A stretch of DNA of 64,000 bases. It comes from Synchiropus splendidus (lineage: Eukaryota > Chordata > Actinopteri > Syngnathiformes > Callionymidae). The notes beneath the pieces are model-generated. The model had not been told where the DNA came from. It was given only the letters and a program-made list of their open reading frames with translations, and did no database searches. Where the stretch lies: positions 42,261,437-42,325,436 of the forward strand of contig NC_071334.1 in assembly GCF_027744825.2 (NCBI RefSeq), read 5' to 3'. Shown here piece by piece: positions 12,166 to 32,710 of the stretch. Made by a program: the position numbers and the translations under genes. Position 1 is the stretch's first letter. The number at the start of each line of letters is the position of its first letter.

Positions 12166-13629
12166 GCACTATAATTATGCTAACGCTCAAATTTCAACAC
12201 TAACAAATAAACTTAATAAATATTTTCAATTTTTCCAGGTTACCATTTACTGTCCTTTTTAATTTGTTGCAGTTTTTGCACAAGTGTTGTAAGTTAATGT
12301 TGTGTTTTAGTGTTTGTGTTTGTTTCAGCGTTTCACATTTGCTGTGAGCTTTCCTGGCCACCGTAGTCTGTCCATAGCATATCAAAGTGTCGAACAGGGT
12401 ACTATAGCACAGTGTCCAAACCAACAAAGGTAGAAAAGCTCTAGATCATTTATAGTTTTCAGTGGAAAAAAAAGTGATAAACTGAAGCGAACCCTTCAAA
12501 TATTGATTCTCATCTTTACACTAGTCGAATGAGTGCAACATTAAATACCCATGTTTTATTAATAAGCCAGTCACTGTTTGAATTTACTGTAACATACAAA
12601 ACCCCTGCATCTTCCGTCATTGGTTGCGGCAGTTGGAATCGTCTCCCTCATCAGGCCCTGGAGGATGTCTTTTGTGCTAGTACGTTATGGACCCTCTAAC
12701 TTTGCTGATGTCAAAAACTGTCCTTCTGAGGTTTGGTGATGTTTCTTAGTGTGTGTGTGGGTGGGTGTGTGTCTCATCTTAAGCCTCTGGCATGGTCAGG
12801 TCCAATTTCTATCACGGCACTCTTAGGATGCCTTGGAAAATGGTTTGCTCCGCCACTGCAATGCACCAGTCATCCGTTCCTTCATCTATCTTTTCATTTC
12901 TCCTCCATGAAACTTCAGCCGTCTCTGATCTCTATTCCAGATGTGGATTCTCGCAGTTTTCATACCCATAATCCCCTGGCTCCTATCACTGCAGTTCAGC
13001 ACATGGGTGCCCTTCTCGTCATCATCATCTGATTTCCGAGTGGCCTGCATCTTAACATGCCACATCTCATCGGAGAGTATGAGCATAAATCCTGTTGGGA
13101 TTGTTCCAGGGAGCCCACGTGTCGGTGTGCTGCGTTGATTAAAATAGATCTTCATCATCACCTATTTATCATGACTCAGTACCGTTGTTCTGCACGAGAA
13201 CAATGTGAACACCAGCTGCAAAATGAGACAGACACTGGGATGAAGCACTGATGCATCGACACTCGATAGATTTAGATACTGTTGTGTTTGGAACAAAGGT
13301 TGCTGTCCTCGTAATTAAGAAGAAAGCTACAGTACTTAATCCCCAAAAATGAAATCATCATTTTGAAACGTCACCCAACGGAGGTCAATAAAGCTGTAAA
13401 TGAATGCTGTAGACTTGAGGGTTTTGAGTTGTACCCACTTAAACGTTATCATGTTATCATTATTGTTATTATTATTTTGCAATACCTTGCATCACTACGG
13501 TCAAAAGTAATGCATGCAAAGTAGTGCTCTAATTTAAATTGCGCAGTAGTGAAAACAGTATCATTCAAATCAACATTGCTATGGAAAAATATGCGCGTAT
13601 CAGATGAGACGAGTTCTGTGAGGCGCTGC
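12166..13629. other. Intergenic, nothing recognised
   Basis: No supported gene or RNA. Several short open frames on both strands overlap each other and show no family signature. Confidence 0.45.
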
Positions 13630-13770
13630 AATTTTGTCCAGTCACTTAAATCAATCACTTTCCCGCCAATTCCACCATTCACTTGAGTCTCCTTTCGCCT
13701 ACACCTCTACGCGGCATCTGAGGCATCATATTCCCTACTCCCGCAGTCACAAAAACATTCCCCACTTGAT
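13630..13770. repeat. Interspersed repeat family R1, copy 3 (fragment)
   Basis: The tgtccagtcac, cctttcgcctacacctct and catcatattccct blocks match 1425-1510 of copy 1. The rest of the element is absent here. Confidence 0.5.
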
Positions 13771-14689
13771 TAATGTTTCAGAGAATCCCAACATTCCAAC
13801 ATCTGATGCCATGATATTCAGCATTAAACATAAAACAGTACCATCTTTAAAACTTGTTTGTTTCAAATTTCCTCGAGCAGTTACAACTTTTTTTCATCTG
13901 TCTCCCTCATGAGCCAGATGGTAACACCATGAAGGATTCCTCCCTGTATTTTGACTCAATAAAGTATTACAGGGTTTCCTCAGAAAAGTTTCAGTCCAGA
14001 ATTATACCATCTGTATTATGTTTGAGTATCTCCTTTTGTATTCCAACAAAAGAGTGGCGCTCTGAGGAATCCGAAACACACGAGTCTATTCATCATCGGT
14101 TTTGGCCAGAAGGCATTGTGGACCCATTACAGTCCACATTGACCACATCAGCCAACAGGGTCAGGCAATATTTTCCATTAAGAGCACACAGTTGCTTTGT
14201 GTAAAGCTGTTATGGAGTTATGGAGGAGGCTTTTAGAGCAGACCCTTATGTGAGGTTATTGTCCCTAAGACACTTGAGTGCAGAGTTGATGGCAGAATAA
14301 ACTTTAAACACAAAGGAAGAGGGTTTATAATAAGAAAGAGAGATTGAAGGTCCTTGTCAGATGACATTTATTGACGTTGTGTTGCTTTCTTTTCTCTGGG
14401 GATATTACCTTTAAAGTGTTTAGATATTTACAAGAATGTTTCTGTCTGAAACAAACTGCAATCCAATATTTAAAGAAAGGTTTATGAACTAGTACTGTGA
14501 GGGGGAACATCATTGATTTCGGGGATCTCACCAATCTGAATGGCAGATTTTTATTTGGCGAGACTGGTGTTCAGAAGACAGACGCTTACAGAGAAAAACC
14601 TCTTCAGATCTCAGCATTTGTTTTGTTTTTAAGTAATTTGGGACAGGAATTAACCAGTAGGAGTGGCTGAATTGAACTGAAAGTTATTT

Positions 14690-14870
14690 CAAGGGGTGTC
14701 AATAGATCAAAATTTTTAATCTCAACTAATTGTATTAAAGCATAGTTAAGTCGCCAAAATGGCAAATGAATCGTATCTGATCTAAATGCAACTTAAAGGA
14801 AGATGCTACCAACACCATGCTGGCCAGTAATGTTTCCAATGTTGTGCTCTTTAGCATGTTTTAGTTCCTA
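14690..14870. repeat. Fragment of long-inverted-repeat element R4
   Basis: The block running from atcaaaatttttaatctcaac through ggcaaatgaatcgtatctg to aacttaaaggaagatg matches the left arm of the inverted-repeat element at 48820-49195. Only one arm was recognised here. Confidence 0.55.
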
Positions 14871-14874
14871 CAAA

Positions 14875-16019
14875 GTTATTCAAAAGCAGGACCGGGAAAT
14901 TACATTTTCCAATACGCTGACTGTTGGTGATGCGCCAAAGACTGAAGGACATAAGAAAAAGATTCTTGAAAATGTGTTGGTAAAACACAACAAACCATTT
15001 CAAAGTAGGGGGAAAAATAGTTATAAAGAAAGTAATTTGTTCGCGAGTGAGGAACGACTCGAGCATGAGAGTGACAGATTGACTGATCGGTGCTGCGGAT
15101 GCCGTGATGCGGTCGCTATACTGGACTGTCATGGTGAAGAAGGATGAGCTGAGAGGAGGTGTGTGGGCACAGGGAAGTCTGGGAATCCCTGCTGCCTCCG
15201 CAACCCAGGTCTGGATAAGAAGGAGGAAGTAATTTGATTTTACATATAATTATAATTTACTTTGATATTTTTTACCACAATTTATCTCCAATAAGGATCA
15301 TAAATAATGGAAGATCTTTTGAAGTGTGACTATCTTGGTCACAGAACTTCAGTTAAAACAAAAATAATGTCACCTTATTATAAGCTAGTTTTTCAATATA
15401 TGTGTTTCATTCATGTTTTTACAGACATGAAATATTGCTCAAGCATTATTCATTACTTATTTTAGGTCTTTTATTTAATTATTTTAGATAAGTTTCAACA
15501 ACCTACAAGTAATGTATTGTATTACCTTTAAATTTCTATAATGAATGATGCAAAAAAAAGTACAACTGTTTTCACCCTTACCTCACAAGTTCCACTTAAA
15601 TGAAGCCAAGGGTCCGTACTCAGCCCAGATCTGTTCAAAAGGATGTTCTTGACAGTATCTTTTATGTTGGGTTGTTGGAGTAAATACACATTTGCATGAC
15701 AGGATTCTACATTGTATGTGCACTGGATTTCTTCTCGAAACTTGAATCAAATTTTTGATCCTTTTCTGTTTCTCTTGAAAAAAGTTAGTGCCATAGTTTG
15801 AGAACGAACTGCAGCTGAGACCTTTGCCAAAGGGTCAGTCATTTGACAAACACAGGCACTGTTTGCAGTGATAAGGAAAGGGATCCAAAATATGAATCCA
15901 ATATCTTGTTTACAAAGTTAAAGCAATAGTTTTGGTGAGTAACTGGAGAAAATTCCAAAAACATGCACTGCCTGGTCCAGTGGGTGAGGTCATGTCAGGC
16001 CTTTTTCTGGTCATCACAC
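14875..16019. other. Intergenic, nothing recognised
   Basis: AT-rich sequence with no supported feature. Confidence 0.4.
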
Positions 16020-16376
16020 CCTTGCATTCGGCAATCGGTGACAATTGACTGTCTCACTCTCTCCTTCACGCCCGTCTGCCTTCATTAGGACCCTGGCACC
16101 CTGATAGGCCATGTAGCTGGCGATGAGGACAGGCACGAAGAGGGCGGGGCGGTAATAGAGGACTCTGTGGCCAGTTTGGGTTCTTCACCTTGCTGGAGGC
16201 CATGGACTTGTTAGTGGGGTGGATTAGTCAATTTATGGGGCGACACCAAACTCCTGCAACCAAGTGTGGCTGTAATCTGCTGTTAAACTTCCCCAGATTA
16301 TTCTTTGCCTCGGCCTTAGCTACACGTTCATCCAAAACTGCCTTCAGTGTCGGACTGAGCTTTACTTCTTAAACTT
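16020..16376 (-). pseudogene. Coding-like relic of unrecognised origin
   Basis: The minus strand shows two neighbouring stretches with protein-like composition. 16376-16234 reads as a lysine/glutamate-rich frame containing KAVLDERVAKAEAKNNLGKF and ending in a stop. After a gap, 16167 to about 16024 reads GHRVLYYRPALFVP, then a hydrophobic VLIASYMAYQGARVL, then a basic/acidic tail and a stop. The two frames differ and each is preceded by an in-frame stop. No convincing splice sites join them. This looks like a decayed gene copy, possibly of a small membrane protein. The family was not identified and the coding impression may be chance. Confidence 0.3.
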
Positions 16377-16379
16377 GTT

Positions 16380-17450
16380 TTTTTTCCTATAGGCCTGAAA
16401 TGCAAAGGAGTCTTAGCATTGGTGTTCAAAATTCAAGCTCAACATTTAAACCCATTTAACATCCCCCATCTCCCACATATGATTCAATCTGCAGCTAATT
16501 TAATGCTCTAATTGTAGTCTGTCCCCTGGCTCTGTTTATAGTTGGCTGGATGAGTAAAAGCATCATCAGGTTTTTGTCTGGAAGGTACAACAAAACCCTC
16601 AAAAGAAGAAAAAAAAACATCTCTTTATCTGATCGTTCAGGGTTGGAATTTTGCTGGGAGCATCTGTGCACAATAAAAACAATTGAGAACAAGGTAAAAT
16701 ACATCCTTCATTGTTTGCTTTGTCCCTAATCCAGACGCCTGCCCTCCCTTGGCAGCCCCGTTGAACGCAGTGATCTTCTGCCACTGCCATCCAACCCTAA
16801 TAACGTCAGATTAAAGCTCTGCACAACTGTCCATCTGACATGAGGGCTGGATTATTTGTGCTGGATTGGAAAATCTGGATGGGATGCTGCAAAAGCTAAG
16901 TAATACTTCACATACACACCAACAGATTGACACACAAACAAGCTCACACATACACCGCAGCAGATTAAAACACAGTAGAAGGGAAAGGAGACAGTGTTGC
17001 AGCCATCTTTGTCTGGTTGGGTCCACTGTTTATTCCACTAAAACATCCAAGGCTAGTTTGACGCACAGACACCTGACTGGCAGTCTTGAGCAACCCGTCG
17101 ACGGTTGTCTCCACCATAGTCAACACAGGCTGGATGGATGGTTTCAATTGAATTTTGGGGGTGCACATCCTTCCGCAGGAAAGGATGAAGAGCCCAGAGG
17201 CCACAGTTCTGATTCAGACTACCTCATCCACAGACGTGTCCCTGCAATGCCCTTTTGCCTCACTGGGCATGCCCTCCTTTCCACTATGGCGAATAGAGGA
17301 GGGGGTCGCTTGCAAGGGTGGTGGGTGATGGTCACCCAGATTACGCCTCATCGTCCGTCCTATTTACACTTGACACCAAACAGAACAACAAATGGTCCGC
17401 ACAACGCAGATGCAAAACTGTGCCCCATTGAGGACGGCTGCCAGTTTTGT
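16380..17450. other. Region upstream of pcbp3, no gene supported
   Basis: Contains a 210-codon plus-strand frame (16866-17498). Its sequence is rich in H, S and R without domain features, and it runs into the GC-rich pcbp3 promoter region. It is treated as chance. Confidence 0.45.
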
Positions 17451-17638
17451 TTGATCGATTGCGAGCGACGTCACGTGTTCCTCTTGCGGCTCATGTGACC
17501 CGTTGGTACGGACCAATCGCAGGGCGTGTTTTGCGGTGGGCAGAGCGAAAGGAAGGAGAAAAAAAAATCATTTTTCCTTTGCGATACTTATTCTTGCAAC
17601 GCTAAAGGTGCTTGTCGACGATCCCGCGCTACGTAAAG
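17450..17638 (+). promoter_or_regulatory. pcbp3: Probable pcbp3 promoter and noncoding first exon
   Basis: A local CpG-richer stretch (cgacgtcacgtg, caatcgcagggcgtg, gtcgacgatcccgcgctacg) stands out from AT-rich surroundings. It contains an inverted CCAAT-type box and a CRE-like gacgtcac. It ends in an AAAG|GTAACT donor after 17638. The next acceptor that leads into pcbp3 coding sequence is at 21842. The transcription start is inferred, not seen. Confidence 0.45.
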
Positions 17639-20600
17639 GTAACTCCTCTTTCATTACACATTCTCCTTGATTTAACTAAGAATGCTTTGCCCAAAGACCT
17701 AAACTATTTTTCATTTTTATTTCAAATAATCAGTTTTAGTCATAAATTATTTATCCATTAAAAACCAATCTTTGGGCATCAAGACGCAAATGTAAGTCGT
17801 GGTACCTGATCGTACGTAGACGAATGTAACCATCAACAGAAAAATGGGGATTAAAGCTATGACATCATCATTTGAATGATTACTTAAAATCTGACAGGAC
17901 AGCTACCTACTCCTTGTAACTCAATGTCAGTAGTCTATTGTACGGTGATGAATTACTCTGCATATTATCTTGTGGATTTACTGCCCCTGAGTTGAACGCA
18001 GGAATTGAATGGATGCTGTCGTAGCGAACTGCTGAGCTTGTCCCTGACAAACCTTAAACACTGTTGACCTGCGAGATCGTTATTCCAATTATTGTCACAG
18101 TCATATTTCGCGTTGATGATGGTTCTTGGCTCGCTGTCCACTTAAAATGTCATGATGTGTTAGCGCGGATGCAGGAATTCACTTTCAGTTGAACAGCCTC
18201 TTTGTTAGGGTCTTTAACAGCAGAATTATCGGTACTAGTGAAGGCCGGCGGTCAACGATTGGCTGCAAATGTCGCTCTTATTTTCAGGGCTCGGAATGAC
18301 TCAATTATTTTTCACGTTACGGGGTCCAGACCTGATACATATTTGAGCGCTGGGTGGGCGCAATGGAAGCCATGACTCTGTGACAAGCAGTGATCTCACA
18401 TTACAAATTGTGGCAAATCTAAAATGGCCGACTTAACGCTAGGCTCTTACCGCCGCATTCACAACACAACATGGTGCGCTGCAAAGCCATTTTAGACAGG
18501 AACTCCTCCGCCCACACTCGGCCTATTTCAGGCAAACACAGAGTACTCTGAGGTACTTTTAAAGTCGCTTGATAGCTTTGTGGTCTTTTGTCATTTCCTC
18601 CTCGTACTGAGGTTTTGATCGTGATTGAGGCTGAGGGTTCAGGATGCTGCTCTGCTGATGAGGACTGACAGCTCTTGAGCGCACTGTCATAGATGTATAC
18701 AGATAGGAAGGCTGAACAGGTAGAGCCCCCCCCCTCCGGACCTCATTACATCCAGCTATGCACAGAGAAGTCAGACCAGAACTGCTCTTCTGCCAGGAAT
18801 CTTAGAGCAAAGATCAACAAACTTGTTACCGGGCCACAGACGCAATATCACGGCGCCACCAATCCTCCAAGCGTAGGAGTGAGGCTCTGTGAGGAGCAGT
18901 GAAAACACAGGGATCAGCCAGTTCAGACAAGTCGGTCCCCGGCTGCTGCACTACCAATTATTAATTCCACTCTTTTGCTCGCCTTTAATTGGAGCACACA
19001 TGCTAGCATCATGTATCAGATCCATTCCAGGTCAACATTTGTCCTTTGGCCAGGCTCAGAAGCAGATGCAAACATCTGTGCTTCATCTTGCAGAAGGAAG
19101 GTCCCACCTACACTTGTGTTCACCCCACAGAACCACACACAGTTGCTTAATTAGTTGCTGACATTGTCAGGAAATGTTGCCATGCTATAATGGACTAGAA
19201 AGTGAAACTGCACGACATGAAGTTGGTCAAAGTTCACAGATACAGAGAGCTGGGTTTAATATCATTATCACAAGCAAATGTTTATTTGTAATTTACACCT
19301 TTAGAAGTCACATTTTTTGAATTACTGCAACTCCACACAGCTGCTGCTGGATGGTTTGTGTGAGCACATCATGATAACAAATCTGTAGATCTGTGGATTA
19401 GGAAGGAACAGATGATGTAAAAGCTTTGGCCAGGATCACAGTGTCACTCACTCATCCATTCAGTGATTTTGTTTCCTGGATTTTCAAACCCTCACTGTCC
19501 TCTGCGGCCAATATCGAGTCCAAAAGTCAAAATTTACGGTTGTACAAAGAAAACAAGAAGGATCATGATGAATTACATTTATAAATATTACAACTAATCT
19601 AATTTATTTTCTCCCCATTATTGAATGGAAACATGGAAAAGAAAAAAAAAACCATGCGGGGGAGCTTTTATTGCTGCACTACAGTATTGAACTGTCATTG
19701 AGCTGATATTAATATTAGTCACATAATGAATCATAAGTTTGTAGCCAGCACACTTGCATGACATTTTGTTGTTGTTGTCATGTCATCTATCCTACTGTGT
19801 TTAGGACTGATAATAATAAATACATGTTGCCACATATGAAAGAATAAAAGTTGGGTTTTTTCTTCACAAGCAAATTTTTTTTTTTTGTGACGAAGGCTGA
19901 GCAGCAAACAAGGCCAGCAAAGAGGTTGAGTAAAGAGAAATAAGAGGGGGCTGCGTTTTATGCACTATGTTGTCCAGCCGAGCGTAAAGCGTGATTAATT
20001 CAATAGCCGACATAGAGGAGGAGGCTAGCAGCACTGCAACACCGAGCATGACCCACTTTCCCCATCAGATGTCATGAAAAATCTCGACCGTCTCTCTTTA
20101 GTATTCCTCATTTCCTTCCCGACTTCCTCCCAAATGAGGAAACTGAGAGGAAAATAAAACATTATCAAGCTGACTCTTAGAACCAATGATTTATTTGGAG
20201 CTACCGATACATTTAGAAGTAAATCAGACTTAATGAGATAAATGGCCACACGCCGCAAGGTTTGGGCCTATTGGGGCATGATTCAGAGACCTTGACCCAT
20301 TTCTATTATGTGTATGTACTTACGCACAAACACTGTCTGGAAGAACTACAATTAACTGTGACCTTGATTTGTGGGAGGGGTTTTGGTCACCCAAATATTC
20401 CAGTTTGAGGGGCTTAGTCACAAGAAAGTGCACTAAAGATGGACTGCATTTTCTTTTCCAGTGTTGGACAATCAAATCTGCTTGGTTTTTTTTTTTGTTT
20501 GTTTTTGTTTACCTATATAGTCCCTGAACTAGACACTGACTGAACCTTCCACGGGATTTCAACATTTCTTAACAAGTCGTAGAGTCATGAAAAGGATGAA

Positions 20601-21043
20601 TACTACCGCGTTTATCATCAATCTTGAGGGTGTTTTCTGTCCGCCCCCGCTGCACCACCCGCCCCTGCACTGGAGCGGCACCACTGGCTTGGGTCTTAAA
20701 CCCAGATTAAGGCTTTTATGTAATCTGGCTTCCTCTGGGAGATTGGAGAGACAGCTGGCAACAGAATCCCTGTCCTTATCTCTCGAACCTCCGCTGGCTT
20801 TGCACCAACCTGGCCCACATGCATTGCTCCAGTGACGGAGATTAGAGCAGCTACTGTCTTTTAAATCAAACATCAGGATATTTAGATTTTTAAAATAGTG
20901 TTAAGTCTCAAAACACTCCGCATGGATGCAGACGAGCCAATGCGCATGTGACCTCCCCCTCTTCATTTATAACTGCTGAGTTTGAAATGTAAGCCTGAAG
21001 AGAACCAAGAGGCAACTTTTGAGTCCCAAAATATGCTGTGATT

Positions 21044-21075
<32 letters not shown>

Positions 21076-21842
21076 CACAAGGGGAAAATAAAAACAGAAA
21101 GTCTATCCGTTAATTAGTGGGATGAAGGCGAATATTGTTTTCACTCCCGACAGCAGCGTCAACTCTGATTGACAGATCCTGTCATTGTCTCTCTACTCAA
21201 GGTTAGACGCTGCAGGTGATTTTTCTGCAGTTGTTGCAGCTCTCATGAATAAACTCATTGAAGTCTACGCTTGTTTTATGAAGAAGTACAAAATAAAGAA
21301 GGTACAGGCCGAGTGCATAGTGCTTTTATTTTAACCAATAGGAGGGCATGTTGAATCCCGATCTTAACATGCATGATTTTAATGGGAGTGATAAGGAGGG
21401 AACTTTGATCCGGCAGTCAGCTTTACTGGCTTGCGGCGTCCTCTTGTGTTCACTGCTGGTAACTACGGCAACGCTTCAGTCAGAGCAATATGTCACCCAG
21501 TTCAACGAAATAGGATTATTAAATATAAAGACAGATAGTCATTACATATTAAAAATCAATCACTTATTTTATTGATGGAAAAAAGAGGGGCTAACAAGCC
21601 GTTGATTTAAGAGAAAATTGTGACATGTTGCCGGATTATGGAACTACGGCCCACTTCTACGGCCCAGTTTTTGTAACAGCTACTACAAAAGGTGAATTTT
21701 AAATGTGTTTTTCAATCACTATGTTTAGAAAGTGCTGAAATGGTTAAATCTTTCTCTTCAAAAACAATGACAAAAAAATGCAGTATGATGCCTTTTGTTC
21801 TCATCACTCATGTTTAAGGTCTTTTTTTGTTTTTCCCAACAG
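17639..21842 (+). other. pcbp3: Putative pcbp3 first intron
   Basis: About 4.2 kb without recognised coding sequence. It holds a 27-bp poly(A) tract at 21048-21074. Additional 5' untranslated exons may lie here, as in other vertebrates, but none can be fixed. Confidence 0.4.
21048..21074. repeat. Poly(A) tract
   Basis: 27 consecutive A residues. Possibly the tail of an old retroposed element, but no body was identified upstream. Confidence 0.95.
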
Positions 21843-21930
21843 GCGATCTCTTAAACTACATCCCTTAAACTCTCATCATCCCTCGCATTCCTTTCACACA
21901 GCCCGTCCTCCTCTCAGATCCATTCCCAAC

Positions 21931-29123
<7,193 letters not shown>

Positions 29124-31740
29124 GCTCCCTGACTGGCTCCTCCGTTTGGCACTTACCATTGACTGACCACCGTAGACAACCCTGATAAGCCCTATGGACT
29201 CTGGCTCTGGCTCTGGCTCTTTGAAATAAAAAAACAAAAGGAAAAAAAAAATACTCCACCCAGTCTGGTTTTTAAAACCATCAAGAATGGTTGGAGCTCA
29301 TTTTGATTTCAGAGAGCCACTTTTAGTTCAAGAGCGAAATTTAAAAAAATAACAGTATTTCTCTGTTGATTAGGTTTCTTTTCATTTATTTATTTTTTTC
29401 TTTTAGAAAACTGTCAAAGCATGTTGAATGTTTATTAGAAGAACTTAATTTCTGTCTATGTATCTGTCGCTTTGTTTCTTTCTCTCTGTCAGTGCTGCGT
29501 CATAGAAAGTTCAAAAATATGTAGAAAGTAGAAACACAGCTGCTTGGTGTTGCTATCTGCAGAGTGTGGTGGGATGTAGCCAAATTTTTATAATATACAG
29601 AGAAAAATGATACTGGAAAAAAAAATTGGCCTTTTCTGCTTCCATCCCAATTTGTACCCATGACTCTTGCTGCATCACATGACCCTCTCAAGCCAATGGT
29701 ATCGCTCCTAGAACCTCCCATCTCATGTTTGCTTCCTATATTTACATCATTGCTTATATTGCATGTGTTTGTGTGGTGCTGTTGTGTATTTGCTTCAACC
29801 TGTTCAGTGTACCTTTAAATATCTTTGACATATTTGTGCTCCTGATCTTTACCGCCAACATTTTCAACACTTGGACCAACGGCGTCAAGTCCTTCACCCT
29901 GCCCAGAGAAACGAAACCTTGCCGATATATGTAGCCTCCCTTTTCATTATTATTCTATAGATGCATGAATGGAAATTAGATAATAATCAGTTGGTATAGC
30001 ACTGACTTTAAAATGTAATGATTGTTGCTAACATATGTTTACCGTATTTCTTTTTTTGCAAAGGACTTTGTGACATAAGTCAACTACGCGGCGCTCATGC
30101 AATACTCATCACTTTGCTCTGGACTGCCTCTGATGTGGGAGGACTTAGTTGGCCCGAAAAGCCAAGTGTTGCATCCAAACCTTTTTGGCTTCTTTAGAGT
30201 TGCACCGTATGAGTATATTATTATGTCATTATATTTATTTCAGGATAAAACAGCTACTTCATGGTCAAACTATGAACAATAATGGCGGACAGTATATTGG
30301 GTGCTGTGTTCGCAAAGTCTTATTTAGCTGAGTAACATGTTGTTGGTTTAGCTAGCATGCTGCTACTACGAAATCACCCACGAATGCTAACACCTGGTCA
30401 CTCAGAGCAGAACCTCAAAAGTTTTACTTACCCGTGCAGCTTTAATTCAAGATTCCACAGAGCAACCTACAAAGGAAAGAAGCCAGAAAAAATAAACACG
30501 GCTAAAAGGCCTACACGTTTGGAAAATGCCAAATGGAACTCTTTTGGGCCAAGGAATGTTCAGGGGTTCGTCGGAGGGAACCCACGGGGGCCTGGGCGGA
30601 CGTGACCACTCAAGTCTCTTTTTCACGATTGTTCATTTTTTCATGTGTTCTTTATTGTCATGCTTTAGGTTTGAATGTCTTTTCATTGTCACGACTGTGT
30701 CTGCAACTGCATTGTTTTTACTTTAGGACAAGCTGGATGACAGTTTCTACATCGCCAGCCTGCACTTATTTATTAATGGAGTGTTAATGCAAATGTTTGT
30801 TTGTCGCTAACAAAGCTACTTTTATTTTTCTTTTTGTGGTGTATTTCATTTAAGAGAGGGAGGGGAGGAGGACGTTCGCCATCAGTTAGTCGATGCTCAA
30901 TGTATTGGAGATGTTGAGTCATTGATGCATATAAAACAGCTGTTGAATGTTATTGTTGAATCACAGTATCTGCTGGTAAAAGCAACATTCACAATTCACT
31001 TATTTTACAGTACCATGGCAACTTTGACTCATAGCCAAGATGTGACGACATGCCTGAAAACCATTGCTAATCAATTACCTGCAATAACTACAATCCTCCT
31101 ACACCAACATTTTAAACATCACGTTTCAAAATTGCACTTTTTAATCAATTCATTTAAGTCGTTTTTTAAAGGAACATGTAGCAATTTATTTCTGTGTTAT
31201 TTATTTTTTCCCACAGGAAGGCCAAGCTATCTGATATAAGGATACGTTATCAGTGCATGTTGTTTTTTTACGTTATCACTGCAAATGGATTATGGCGTAG
31301 CAAGGGTTGTAAATGATGGCAGAGTGATTTCAATAACATTAATATATATGTATTATTAAGTGTTTGACATCTGTATTTTCGTTTGTGTATATGCCTGAGT
31401 AAACAACTTTAAGACAAACAGCAACCGATGCAATAATATTGTGCAATTATTTATCAATTTATCTCTTTATTAGGATAGAAACAAGAGCTGTGTTGCTTGT
31501 TGAAAAAAGGGCGTTTGAATTGCTATCCACGTTTCTTGTGGCAACAGGAAAAAAAAAGTTTGTTTTTTTCAACTTTCTTTTACGTGTATTTGCAGTTTTA
31601 CGGGAAACAAGTGATAGAGGTTTGTTACTATTTCACATTGATTTATTTGCTCTGTGTAAATTTATATTAGTTGTGAGTAACTACATAGACATACATTTCA
31701 AAGAGGTGGTAATTAAAATAAGAAATAAAGTTTCATTTTT
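29124..31740 (+). other. pcbp3: Probable pcbp3 3' untranslated region and flank
   Basis: A (GGCTCT)n mini-repeat (about 29201-29220) is followed by a possible AATAAA at 29225. A second candidate AATAAA at 31724 sits behind AT-rich sequence. The true end is not decided. No other gene was recognised. Confidence 0.35.
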
Positions 31741-31829
31741 TCTTTCTGTGACCTGACTTTCTTTGACTCCTCTTTTCTTTTACTTTTAAGAATTGGATTC
31801 CTAACATGTTCACACATAGTATTATTACA

Positions 31830-32215
31830 AGCAGTCCCTCCAGGAGATGGCAATGTTGCAAACTATTAACGCAACTTCAACCAATTCCTGCAACTTTGTC
31901 CAATCACTGCGACTTTTCCCGCGGCATGTGCAGCATCACATTCTCCCTCCTTGTTGAGATGAAGTCATGTACGACACAAACGCTCACATTTGCAGACGAA
32001 TACTGAATACATACGATTCAGAAGTGAAGGTTTCTGAATCTATTCATAAATGTCCAAATTCCTATGATTGAAATGTACTGCAGCGCGCCGTCACCCAAAC
32101 ACTTTAAGGGGTGGACGTCAACATGGCTGACCACCAGATCCGTCTCTCTCCAGGCTATTTCTACATCCCAACCCCGTGGAACATATCAGCTGTTACTATT
32201 TTAAATGGCTGTATT
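31830..32215. repeat. Interspersed repeat family R1, copy 4
   Basis: Opens with the ccctccaggagatggc block of copy 2. It continues through the ccctccttgttgagatgaag and caaatgtccatattccta-like blocks of copy 1 and ends near gtggaacatatcagc, as in the other copies. Confidence 0.65.
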
Positions 32216-32329
32216 AATGATCCGCTGAAAAAGGACTAGTTATTTGGTTTCATGTCTTTAAGCAATGCAGAAAAGCTGAACAGATGGTCTCCATATGCAC
32301 CGTGAGGAGGTGTGATGGTGTAGAGGTGC

Positions 32330-32710
32330 ATCGCTGCTGACACTGTTGGGGATTAATCCAAAACCGAAGGCACACTGAACCAGCTGGGCTATCAAAGTGA
32401 CACAAACACACCTCTGGGGCTCTGCCACCAAGCCAGAGAGTGATGCAGTGCTGTGCCAGATGACCTGGCCTCCACAGCCACCTGACCTGAACCCAATCAA
32501 AATTGTGCTCAGCATCTTTAGGTGCTCCCATCAGACTGCAGGAAATCCCTTTCCAGTGACCTCGCGGAGTTCATGGAAAGAATGCACCGCGCATGTAAAG
32601 CAGCGATCAAAGCAAAGCTTGGCTGACTGAAATCTAATAACCTTTTGAGTGATTTCACCCTACATAACTTTGTGACTACAATGATATCCACTCCTCCTGT
32701 TCACGTGTGT
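32330..32710 (+). mobile_element. Tc1/mariner transposase fragment (decayed)
   Basis: The plus-strand frame near 32397-32520 reads SDAVLCQMTWPPQPPDLNPI, the conserved Tc1 C-terminal region around the third catalytic residue. That residue is replaced by lysine (NPIK). The downstream segment (cagcgatcaaagcaaagcttggctg) is also Tc1-like. Only the C-terminal end of the element is present, with frameshifts, so it is inactive. Confidence 0.82.

Noticed and set aside
16866..17498. 210-codon plus-strand open frame
   Set aside because: Low-complexity H/S/R composition, no domain or signal. It runs into the CpG-rich pcbp3 promoter, where stops are rarer by chance.
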